Shown here piece by piece: positions 1-7,375 of a stretch of 64,000 bases of DNA. The notes beneath the pieces are model-generated. The model worked only from the letters and a program-made list of their open reading frames with translations. It did no database searches and had not been told where the DNA came from. How positions within the stretch are numbered: the first letter of the stretch is position 1; each line of letters starts with the position of its first letter. Source of the DNA: Chitinophaga cymbidii (GTDB lineage: Bacteria; Bacteroidota; Bacteroidia; Chitinophagales; Chitinophagaceae); NCBI RefSeq assembly GCF_007992715.1, contig NZ_BKAU01000003.1, positions 62,001 to 126,000 of the forward strand, read 5' to 3'. The position numbers and the translations under genes were made by a program.

Positions 1-1214
1 AATCCTTTTTTAAGGAAACCAGCGCTTTCGATTTTATCGACAACCTGAAGGTCCGCGCTTCCATTGGTGAAACAGGGAACGACAAGATATCTTCCTTCCA
101 GTTTATGGATTCCTATAATTACATGCAGGGAAAATATCCGAACATCTGGCCGGACTTCTTTCCGCCGGTGATAGAAAACGAATCGCAGATCAATCTCGTT
201 TCCGGTGTTTTCCCGAATTACAATCTTACCTGGGAAAAGCTGGTATCGAAGAATATCGGGTTGGATGCTACGCTGTTCAATAACCATCTTGGTATAGAAG
301 CGGATTATTTTTTCCGGACTACGAGGGATATGCTGAGGCCGCGCATCCTGTCTACCCCGGCTACATTCGGCCGCAGGCTGCCGGATGAGAACTACGCCGA
401 AATGAAAAGCAAGGGGGTGGAGCTGACGCTTTCCTACCGCGGAAATATCAATTCCTTCGGCTATAATTTCCGGTTCAATTTTTCATATGCTACCAATAAG
501 CTCACCAGGCTGGACGTGCCGGAGGGTATCGCTGATTACCAGAACAGCCTGGGCCGCCCCCTGAATGCCATGGTAGGATATGTTGACATAGGTCTTTTTC
601 AGAGCCAGAAGGAGGTAGACGAATGGGTCAACCAGTTTGGCTCCAAACCCAATGTGGGCGATATCAGATATGCTGATATCAGCGGCGATGGCGAGGTGAC
701 CGAAGCCGACCAGATGCAGATCAGCGACAATTCCGGCGCGCCCCTCATGGTCTTCGGCTTTTCTTCCGACCTGCGCTGGAAAAATTTCGACGCTAATATT
801 TTCTTCCAGGGAGCAGGTAAACGGACCATTATGCTGGGCGAGGAAGCGATGGTGTTTTTCAGGGCGGAAGTAAACAATAGTTTTGCCTATCTTACCGATT
901 ACTGGACGCCGGAAAACCCGGACGCAAAGTATCCAAGGCCGACGATAGACTACAGTAACAACAACTCCCGCAGCTCTACCTTCTGGATGAGGGACGGCGC
1001 TTACCTGAGGCTGAAGTCGGTGAACATTGGTTACTCATTAAGCACGCTTCCGTGGATGAGAAAACGCAATCTGAAACTCAGGGTATATGTAGCCGGGACC
1101 AATCTGCTTACCTGGAGCCCTTTCAAGGAGTTCGATCCCGAGCTGGGCGATGGTACGGGCAGGTCTTATCCGCAGCAACGTAACCTTTCATTGGGCCTTA
1201 ATTTTTCATTCTAA
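1..1214 (+). CDS. SusC/RagA-type TonB-dependent receptor, C-terminal part
   Basis: This is the 3' end of a SusC-family outer-membrane receptor. The frame is open from base 3 and the start lies before the window. SusC proteins form the 22-strand barrel that imports oligomers, driven by TonB, with SusD as the lid. The visible part has the typical C-terminal barrel: alternating aromatic strands, the stretch 'NPDAKYPRPT' near the end, 'YLRLKSVNIGYSL', and a final aromatic residue (NFSF) as expected for barrel insertion. A SusD gene follows 12 bp downstream, supporting one operon. The substrate cannot be told from this fragment. Confidence 0.95.
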   Translation, partial: SFFKETSAFDFIDNLKVRASIGETGNDKISSFQFMDSYNYMQGKYPNIWPDFFPPVIENESQINLVSGVFPNYNLTWEKLVSKNIGLDATLFNNHLGIEADYFFRTTRDMLRPRILSTPATFGRRLPDENYAEMKSKGVELTLSYRGNINSFGYNFRFNFSYATNKLTRLDVPEGIADYQNSLGRPLNAMVGYVDIGLFQSQKEVDEWVNQFGSKPNVGDIRYADISGDGEVTEADQMQISDNSGAPLMVFGFSSDLRWKNFDANIFFQGAGKRTIMLGEEAMVFFRAEVNNSFAYLTDYWTPENPDAKYPRPTIDYSNNNSRSSTFWMRDGAYLRLKSVNIGYSLSTLPWMRKRNLKLRVYVAGTNLLTWSPFKEFDPELGDGTGRSYPQQRNLSLGLNFSF

Positions 1215-1226
1215 AGAACTGTTTTT

Positions 1227-2942
1227 ATGAAGTATATATCTTTGAATATATGGCTCCTGGCCGGTGCATCCCTGCTTTTCAGCGCATGTAACAGCGACCT
1301 GCTGGACCAGAACAACCCGGATGCCATCACATCAATAGACCTGTGGAAAGATCCCAAGCTCATCAGCCTGTACCTGAATACGATCTATGGCGACCGGCCC
1401 GGCTGGAATTATAACTTCTACGATAATATAGCCGACGATTCCAGGAGCAACTGGACCGGCAATGAGCCCAATAATCATATTTACGATCAGTGGGTGGATG
1501 GAGATGTAGGTGGATATACCGCTTATTGGAAGTATGAAGAGGTAGTGCGGATCAACGACTTCCTGGCTAACATTGATGGCGCGCAGATGGACGATGCCAC
1601 TAAAACCCGTTATAAAGGCGAAGCCCGGTTCATGCGGGCATTTCTGTACTTTGAAATGGTGCAGCGCTATGGCGGTGTGCCGATCATTACCAAAGTGCAG
1701 CATATTACAGACGATTTGAGCGTTCCGAGGAACAGCCTGAACGATTGTTTCAGGTTTATCATTGCCGAGCTGGATCAGGCCGCCACCGAGCTGCCGCCGG
1801 ATGCGCCCCGTGGCAGGGTCAGCAGCGGAGCGGCCCTGGCGCTAAAAGGCAGAGTGGCCTTATACTGGGCCAGCCCTCAATATCTCACCACGGATGATAA
1901 TGCCTTGTATAAGGATATTGAAACCATTCATTCCAACACGCAGGGCGCCGGAGCGGCGGAACGCTGGAAGGCCGCGGCAGATGCCAACCAGGCAGTGATA
2001 GCGCTGGAGAAATATGAGCTCAACCCCGATCTGAAGGCGCTCTGGCTGGATAAATCCGTCAATAACAAAGAAGCCATATTCGAGGTGCAATACAAAAGGG
2101 GATTTAAATCCCATGGCCTGGATGCACTGGTTAAACCGCCGTACCTCGGCGCCGGCGATGGCGGGCAGCGCTTCCCCTTGCAGGAGCTGGTAGACGCTTT
2201 TCCCATGAAGAACGGAAAGCTGATCGGGCAGCCCGGTTCCGGTTATAATGCCAACGATCCCTACACGGGCCGCGACGATCGTTTTTATGCGAGCATCGGT
2301 TACAACGGTGCTGCAACCTGGGGCAACAAAGGAGGCGCGCTCACACAGATCACGCTTGAAACCTTCGAGGGTGGCCGTGACTATGGGAATATGGACGCCG
2401 GCAATACCCTTACCGGGTACTACACCTTGAAAGCGCTCGATACCCAGAACATCAACTATTCCTACCGCGCCGGTTCCGACCAGCCCTGGCTGGAGATCAG
2501 GTATGCAGAGGTGCTGCTGAACTATGCGGAGGCCGCCAATGAATACCTGCCTGCCCCGGACAAATCGGTGTACGATGCCGTCAACGAAGTGCGAACAAGA
2601 GCGGGGATCACCACAACGTTAACCGTGGGCAGTCTTTCAAAGAATGAAATGCGCGACCTGATCAGAAATGAGCGGTACGTAGAGTTCTGCCTTGTGGAGC
2701 AAAAGCGGTACTGGGATCTCAAGCGCTGGGGAGTGGCGCATGAGATGCTGAATAACACAAAGTATCACAGCGTGTATATCACCAGGACCGGAAGCACCTA
2801 CACATATGAATATCCCGAGCGGGACCCGCGTCCGCTCAAGTTTGATAAGAGGATGTACTGGTTCCCGATCCCTGGTTCCGAGCTTACCAAGAACCTCAAG
2901 CTGGATCAAAACCAGGGTTGGCCGCTGCCGCCCGGCCGATGA
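1227..2942 (+). CDS. SusD/RagB family nutrient-binding outer-membrane lipoprotein
   Basis: A 571-residue SusD-like lipoprotein that should cap the SusC barrel just upstream and bind the incoming ligand at the cell surface. The N-terminus is a lipoprotein signal with a lipobox ending at Cys21 (LLFSAC), followed by the usual SusD opening (LLDQNNPD). Family-like stretches include 'GEARFMRAFLYFEMVQRYGGVPI' (shown in parts: RFMRAFLYFEMVQRYGG) near residue 135, and the C-terminal 'RNERYVEFC...RYWDLKRWG' region with 'YWFPIPGSEL' at the end. Length is normal for SusD. It ends just before a strong hairpin, so it is probably the last gene of its operon. Confidence 0.95.
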   Translation: MKYISLNIWLLAGASLLFSACNSDLLDQNNPDAITSIDLWKDPKLISLYLNTIYGDRPGWNYNFYDNIADDSRSNWTGNEPNNHIYDQWVDGDVGGYTAYWKYEEVVRINDFLANIDGAQMDDATKTRYKGEARFMRAFLYFEMVQRYGGVPIITKVQHITDDLSVPRNSLNDCFRFIIAELDQAATELPPDAPRGRVSSGAALALKGRVALYWASPQYLTTDDNALYKDIETIHSNTQGAGAAERWKAAADANQAVIALEKYELNPDLKALWLDKSVNNKEAIFEVQYKRGFKSHGLDALVKPPYLGAGDGGQRFPLQELVDAFPMKNGKLIGQPGSGYNANDPYTGRDDRFYASIGYNGAATWGNKGGALTQITLETFEGGRDYGNMDAGNTLTGYYTLKALDTQNINYSYRAGSDQPWLEIRYAEVLLNYAEAANEYLPAPDKSVYDAVNEVRTRAGITTTLTVGSLSKNEMRDLIRNERYVEFCLVEQKRYWDLKRWGVAHEMLNNTKYHSVYITRTGSTYTYEYPERDPRPLKFDKRMYWFPIPGSELTKNLKLDQNQGWPLPPGR

Positions 2943-2953
2943 TACAATTCCGG

Positions 2954-2986
2954 ATACCCCCGCACGCCAAGGGGCGGGGGTATTCT
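2954..2986 (+). terminator. hairpin terminator after SusD gene
   Basis: A perfect 10-bp GC-rich stem (ATACCCCCGC at 2954-2963 and GCGGGGGTAT at 2974-2983) with a 10-nt loop lies 11 bp after the SusD stop codon. The downstream T-run is weak. The gene on the other strand ends just beyond, so the hairpin may serve both directions. Confidence 0.7.
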
Positions 2987-2997
2987 TCCCGGAAGAA

Positions 2998-3876
2998 TTA
3001 AATCCCCTTTCTGCATTGAATGACTATAAAACGAAAAGGGGGCTTACTCATGGCGAGATTATGAGGCTCCTCGATTTCAAAAAGGTCTGTTAATCCATAC
3101 CTGCTAAAGTCACGCTTGACAGTTTCCATATCATAAAAAAATATTTGCCCGCCCTTCCCAATCTCGAATGTATCAACAGCCACCTCCTTTCCTTTGCCGT
3201 AGTTCGGAGAATTTTTAGAAACTACGGAAAAGATCATCCAGCCTCCCTGCTTTAGTTGATTGTAGCAATCACGTATCATCTTTTTCCGTTGATCAGCATC
3301 CAGCAAATAAAGCAGTCCGTAACAGAAGATACCATCATATAAATGGCTGTCAAATGGCATATCCGTAACAGAACCATTGTAAATTTTCATCCCCGAGCCG
3401 TAATAGTTTTCAGCCATTTCGATCGCTGCCGGGGATATTTCGATGCCCGTTACCTTCATGCCGCTTTCTGTAAAGACACGTGCATTTCTACCATATCCGA
3501 TACCGGGAACAAGAACATCTTTCACGCCATGCTGCATAAACAGGTCTTTCGCTATGGCGGCAGATCTGGTTGGTTCGAAGCCCCACATGGCTTTGTGTTC
3601 AACAAAGCTTCCATCCCAGAACCCTTTCATATTCTCCGCAGAATTACGCATATCCGGACAAACTTTATCAGGTATTACGTTGCATTTAAAGCCGAGGTTC
3701 CCGACGGTAGCAACTACTGCGTCCGTATCAATGTCCGGGTTTTCGATGCGGAGTACCTTATCCCGGTCATCCAGGTCAAAGCTGATCCTGGCGTTCGGCA
3801 AGACCTTTGCCAGCGCATCCATAACTTTTTCTGCCTGACTTTGCGCTTGAATATTGGTTTTAAAAATTTCAATCAT
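2998..3876 (-). CDS. SAM-dependent methyltransferase with small N-terminal ferredoxin-like domain
   Basis: About 292 residues, taking the ATG at 3876; the frame could start four codons earlier at a TTG, but the ATG gives the natural N-terminus MIEIFKTN. Residues 1-70 resemble a heavy-metal-associated (HMA) beta-alpha-beta fold (IFKTNIQ..AEKVMDAL.. ..FDLDD..KVLRIE) but lack the CxxC metal site. Residues about 95-290 form a class I methyltransferase: 'VLVPGIGYGRNARVF' is motif I and 'VTGIEIS' is the acidic loop after strand 2, with 'YDGIFCYGLLYLL' as motif IV. The acceptor substrate is unknown. It is divergent from a HxlR-type regulator with a palindrome in the shared promoter, so it is probably that regulator's target. 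Confidence 0.85.
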   Translation of the reverse strand: MIEIFKTNIQAQSQAEKVMDALAKVLPNARISFDLDDRDKVLRIENPDIDTDAVVATVGNLGFKCNVIPDKVCPDMRNSAENMKGFWDGSFVEHKAMWGFEPTRSAAIAKDLFMQHGVKDVLVPGIGYGRNARVFTESGMKVTGIEISPAAIEMAENYYGSGMKIYNGSVTDMPFDSHLYDGIFCYGLLYLLDADQRKKMIRDCYNQLKQGGWMIFSVVSKNSPNYGKGKEVAVDTFEIGKGGQIFFYDMETVKRDFSRYGLTDLFEIEEPHNLAMSKPPFRFIVIQCRKGI

Positions 3877-3913
3877 AGTTAGCCGCAAAAGTACTTACAT
3901 TTACTTTCCAACC

Positions 3914-3943
3914 GATAGTACTTTCCCTTTGGAAAGCACTATC
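3914..3943. promoter_or_regulatory. 13-bp inverted repeat, likely HxlR operator
   Basis: GATAGTACTTTCC (3914-3926), a 4-bp spacer, then GGAAAGCACTATC (3931-3943): the arms match at 12 of 13 positions. It sits in the 96-bp gap between the divergent methyltransferase and HxlR genes. An extra TACTTTCC copy lies at 3902-3909. HxlR-family dimers bind such dyads. The assignment to this regulator is inference from position. Confidence 0.7.
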
Positions 3944-3972
3944 CGGATTGAAAGTGGCTTAAAGTTGAAAAT

Positions 3973-4311
3973 ATGCTGCCCGAAAAAGATTGTTCAAGAG
4001 CGATGCTCTCTATCAAGGATGCGCTGGAAGCCGTTGAAGGAAGATGGAAATTGCTGATTCTCTATTCACTTTGCAGTGGCCCTAAACGCTTTTCGGAAAT
4101 TGGGAGAGAAGTAGCAGGCATAACGGACAAAACATTGGCCAAAGAATTGAAGGCCCTGCAAGCTAACAAGCTTATTAAAAGAGATGTTTACGACACATCC
4201 CCGCCAACTGTAGAATACACTATTACCAAACATGGAAGATCGCTCAATAAGGTTTTATATGAGCTCTGGAACTGGGGACTTGCTCATCGGAAGGAGGTGA
4301 TTGGAAAATGA
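3973..4311 (+). CDS. HxlR/MarR-like winged-helix transcriptional regulator
   Basis: A 112-residue single-domain winged-helix regulator of the HxlR family. Diagnostic stretches are 'VEGRWKLLILYSLCSGPKRFSEI' (helix 1 and start of HTH, read as VEGRWKLLILYSL), 'ITDKTLAKELKALQANKLIKR' (recognition helix and wing, in part) and 'PPTVEYTITKHGRSL' (wing). Family members are often redox or aldehyde sensors using an N-terminal cysteine; a Cys is present at residue 7. It reads away from the methyltransferase, with a perfect dyad between, so autoregulation plus control of the neighbour is likely. A hairpin terminator follows 29 bp after the stop. Confidence 0.92.
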   Translation: MLPEKDCSRAMLSIKDALEAVEGRWKLLILYSLCSGPKRFSEIGREVAGITDKTLAKELKALQANKLIKRDVYDTSPPTVEYTITKHGRSLNKVLYELWNWGLAHRKEVIGK

Positions 4312-4340
4312 AAGGTATTCCGCTTTGCATTCCTGGTATC

Positions 4341-4375
4341 AAGCAAAAAGCACTGAAAATCAGTGCTTTTTGCTT
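4341..4375. terminator. perfect 16-bp bidirectional terminator hairpin
   Basis: AAGCAAAAAGCACTGA (4341-4356), loop AAA, then its exact complement (4360-4375). T-runs sit inside the arms on both strands. It lies between the HxlR gene (plus) and the tRNA-Ser (minus), five bases from the tRNA 3' end, so it can end both transcripts. Confidence 0.85.
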
Positions 4376-4379
4376 TCAG

Positions 4380-4464
4380 CGGAGGAAGAGGGATTCGAAC
4401 CCCCGGACCTGTTACAGTCAACAGTTTTCAAGACTGCCGCAATCGACCGCTCTGCCATTCCTCC
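4380..4464 (-). tRNA. tRNA-Ser (anticodon UGA)
   Basis: On the minus strand the 85-nt cloverleaf starts GGAGGAATGGCAGAGCGG and ends with the T-loop GGTTCGAATCC and acceptor TTCCTCC plus discriminator G. The anticodon arm is GCAGT-CTTGAAA-ACTGT, giving anticodon TGA (plus-strand bases 4428-4430) for UCA codons. The long variable arm is as expected for serine tRNA. CCA is not encoded. Predicted small ORFs across this stretch are spurious. Confidence 0.96.
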
Positions 4465-4605
4465 GCCGCAAAAGTATAAATCCGGTTGAATTAAAAAAAA
4501 TATTTTTTACTTCCGTTTTTGAAAAATGCTGAAAGGCTGATGAATAGAGCGTTTCAGAGGAAATATCCGAACGCGGACCGTTCCTTCAACAGACAATAAC
4601 GGCGA

Positions 4606-5877
4606 TCAGGATGCTTCCTTCGCCAACTCGATCATCGCTTCCAGTTCATTGATCAGCTCCGAATCAGACGAAAAACCCGTGCTCATAAAACGCATCCTGC
4701 CCTTGCCGTCAATCACCACTTTGGCCGGAATACCTTTGGGCTTGTAGTCCGAAACCACCTTGTAATTTGCCGGCTTGTCCGCCAGCGGTTCATCCATCAG
4801 CACATGAAAGGAATATTTATTCTTCTCCATGAATGATTTCACCCGCTGCAAAGCACCCTCTTTCTTTTCCTGCGTGGCAATGAACAGGAACGCCACTTCA
4901 GGATGACGGTTCACCATTTTCTGCATGGAAGGGAAGGAGGCAATGCAGGGCATGCACCAGGTAGCCCAGAAGTCCAGTACCACTACTTTTCCGCGGAAAT
5001 CGGACAGCGATACCTTTTTCCCGCTCAGGTCCAGCAGGGCAAAGCCCGGCGCTTCCACGTCCTGCATCTTGGGCTTCAACGATTCTTTCAGCGCCGATTG
5101 CACACCCTTTTGCAGCTGATCAAGATATGCTTCAAAGCCGTTGGTGTTGCCGTGTTTGCGGGCATACAATTCTTTCAGCTGCGCATTCATGTCCGCCGTT
5201 GCTTTGCCCTTCCGGGTCAGGGCCACCAGCAGATCGTACGCTTTGTTCTGCTGGCCGGTCTTTGCCAGCAGGCGGGCATAGCGTTCTACGGAAGACGACA
5301 TCCCTTCTTCAGGAGGGCCGTCAAACGCCTTTTCCTGGTATTCCAGCGCTTTCCGGTATTTACCGTTAACGAAAAGCGTGTGGGCGTAAGTGTCGTAATA
5401 AGGATATTGGGCAAAAGACATGAACCGCTTCCAGTCGGCTTCCGGCATGCTTTCGGGCCGGGCGGCAGGATCATCTTTATAAGAAAAATAAAGGTCGAGC
5501 GTTTCCCTGGCGATTTTTTCCGCCATCACCGTGTCGATCTTTTCTTTCACGAGCATACTGGCGCCCATATTCATGTAGGAAGTCCGGTTGAACTTGTTCT
5601 GTATGCCGTCGATGTATTTTTTATACCCGTCGTACCGGCGCTCGTGGAGGAAGGTGAGCGCAACAGTGCCTTTGAGCATATCGATGGTTTCGGCATCTTT
5701 TACCGCGTCCAGCTTGTTGTCTGCAATGATCCTGTTCATGATGAGCACGCCCTTTTCCGGATCATGTTCCTCTCTCAGGCTTTTCATCTGCTTCATCAGG
5801 GCGGTCTGTTCCTGCGCGCTGACCAGCAGCGAGCAACAGCTTAACAAAGCGAGTAACGAAAGTTTGATCTTTTTCAT
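4606..5877 (-). CDS. TlpA-like periplasmic thioredoxin-fold protein
   Basis: 423 residues with a Sec signal (MKKIKLSLLALLSCC..VSAQ). Residues about 25-270 are helical and TPR-like. The C-terminal third is a redoxin/TlpA thioredoxin domain: 'GKVVVLDFWATWCMPC' puts the redox pair at Cys308 and Cys311, with the cis-Pro region near 'PKGIPAKVVIDGKG'. In Bacteroidota such proteins commonly close SusCD operons; a role in thiol-disulfide handling in the periplasm is likely but the partner is unknown. The gene follows the SusD gene with a 38-bp gap and is the last gene of the sigma/FecR-SusCD operon. Confidence 0.88.
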   Translation of the reverse strand: MKKIKLSLLALLSCCSLLVSAQEQTALMKQMKSLREEHDPEKGVLIMNRIIADNKLDAVKDAETIDMLKGTVALTFLHERRYDGYKKYIDGIQNKFNRTSYMNMGASMLVKEKIDTVMAEKIARETLDLYFSYKDDPAARPESMPEADWKRFMSFAQYPYYDTYAHTLFVNGKYRKALEYQEKAFDGPPEEGMSSSVERYARLLAKTGQQNKAYDLLVALTRKGKATADMNAQLKELYARKHGNTNGFEAYLDQLQKGVQSALKESLKPKMQDVEAPGFALLDLSGKKVSLSDFRGKVVVLDFWATWCMPCIASFPSMQKMVNRHPEVAFLFIATQEKKEGALQRVKSFMEKNKYSFHVLMDEPLADKPANYKVVSDYKPKGIPAKVVIDGKGRMRFMSTGFSSDSELINELEAMIELAKEAS

Positions 5878-5915
5878 GTAACGATCTGTTTTTTATCAGT
5901 TGATTGGTTTCTGTT

Positions 5916-7349
5916 TTATGGATTATCGTCCATGCCCGGGTTGGTAAGCAGCATCCTGGGCGGAATTTTAAGCACGAGCCGTTCCGGCCGCAGCGGGTAT
6001 ACCGTGGTAGTGCCGTCTGCCTGGTAGAGCGTATGGTTATAGGAAGGATTGCCGAATAACGGATCAACGGAAAGCCTTCTCATATCAAACCAGCGGACGC
6101 CAAGCCCGGCGTACTCCCGCAGGCGTTCATCCATCACGAACCGCAGCAGTTGCAGCTGATCGCCGGCGATGGCGGACGGTACCGCGGCATCGGCTTCCGG
6201 CATGCGTTTAACGCGCAATTGTTCCAGCATTGCTACGGCGCCGGGAAGGTCTTCCAGTCTTGCTTTACATTCCGCCGCCAGCAGATAGATTTCCGGTACT
6301 ACCACGCCGAAAGGCACAATGCTGGGCGCTGTTCTGCGCTGTGCGCCCGCCTGGAATTCAGCACCGGCGGGGAAAGGCGTTTTCGAGTAGAGGAAGAGGC
6401 GAAGGTCTGAAGGTTCATATAACTCCATCGTTTCGCCTTTTACCTGCAGCGTGTTGAATAATACATGGAAGTTCGAAAACTGGCGCAGGTATAATGCTTC
6501 CTGGTTTTCGGCGGTAACGGGATAATTAGGGCCAAACATATCGATCGGCGTAAATGCGCCGCCCGGTGCAAATGTTTCATTATAGTCGTACAGCTGAACA
6601 GGTACCTGCGTGTTGGCAAGCCCCTGCAGTGCGGATTCCAGCAGCGGCAGCGCTTCTTCGTACCGCCGCATGAAAACATATACTTTACCAAGCAGCGCTT
6701 GCGCGGCAGGCTTGCTCATGCGGAGGCGGTGAAAGACGGGAACGGAGAGGGCCGGCAGCGCTTCTTCCAGGTCGCTGATGATGAAATCGTAAACTTCCTG
6801 CACGGAAGCACGGCTGAACTTATTGGCGGTGATGTCGGCCGTCGTGATAATGGGAAATCCCGGATCACTGGCGGCTGTGGACGACTGGTACGGTTTGCCG
6901 TAGTAATTGATCAGCAGAAAATAGGTCCATGCGCGCCCCGCAAGCGCTTCCGCGCGTATCATCCTTTTCTGCTCCGGCGTTCCGTCCGGCGCGTCCATCA
7001 CTTCGTTAATGATCTTGTTATAGGTATAGATGCTGGAAAGCGGGCCGGAAGTTTCCGCGCTGTTTTCATCCGGCTGATAGATCTGGTCGCTCCAGGTAAA
7101 AAGCCGTTGTTCCCGTAAGGTAAGGCCGCTGTAATAAGGCTCGATGGCGGTTACTTCGTCCCCCATCAACAGCTGCGCATCCGTACCCACATTCAGCAGG
7201 TTAGGATTGTTCAGCAGCAATTCATAATCCTTATAACCAACCGCGATCACTTTACCCTTGGGCAAAACCTCCAGGAAACTTTTTTTGCAGGATATGCCGG
7301 CTGTCAGCAACAAAAGCAGCAAAGCCGGAGCAGCAATATATTTTTTCAT
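5916..7349 (-). CDS. SusD/RagB family nutrient-binding outer-membrane lipoprotein
   Basis: A 477-residue SusD homologue with a lipoprotein signal (LLLLTAGISC, Cys21) followed by KKSFLEVLPKG, the characteristic opening of this subfamily. 'RAEALAGRAWTYFLLINYYGKPY' lies in the TPR-like core (read in part: RAWTYFLLINYYGKPY). 'RLREYAGLGVRWFDMRR' matches the C-terminal family motif. It pairs with the SusC gene 26 bp upstream on the same strand. Somewhat short for SusD, as is usual when paired with FecR-regulated receptors. Confidence 0.93.
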   Translation of the reverse strand: MKKYIAAPALLLLLLTAGISCKKSFLEVLPKGKVIAVGYKDYELLLNNPNLLNVGTDAQLLMGDEVTAIEPYYSGLTLREQRLFTWSDQIYQPDENSAETSGPLSSIYTYNKIINEVMDAPDGTPEQKRMIRAEALAGRAWTYFLLINYYGKPYQSSTAASDPGFPIITTADITANKFSRASVQEVYDFIISDLEEALPALSVPVFHRLRMSKPAAQALLGKVYVFMRRYEEALPLLESALQGLANTQVPVQLYDYNETFAPGGAFTPIDMFGPNYPVTAENQEALYLRQFSNFHVLFNTLQVKGETMELYEPSDLRLFLYSKTPFPAGAEFQAGAQRRTAPSIVPFGVVVPEIYLLAAECKARLEDLPGAVAMLEQLRVKRMPEADAAVPSAIAGDQLQLLRFVMDERLREYAGLGVRWFDMRRLSVDPLFGNPSYNHTLYQADGTTTVYPLRPERLVLKIPPRMLLTNPGMDDNP

Positions 7350-7375
7350 GTCCTTCTTTTAATAAATGTTCCTTG

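Noticed and set aside
4380..4464. Integration site for a mobile element at the tRNA
   Set aside because: No integrase, no repeated tRNA end and no foreign-looking genes are present nearby.
4301..4532. Two small plus-strand frames
   Set aside because: They run through the terminator and the tRNA-Ser gene.
4903..5844. A 313-residue plus-strand frame opposite the TlpA-like gene
   Set aside because: Shadow of a clear gene; rich in His, Phe and Arg with no motif. The same holds for 13147-14409 and 50206-51504.
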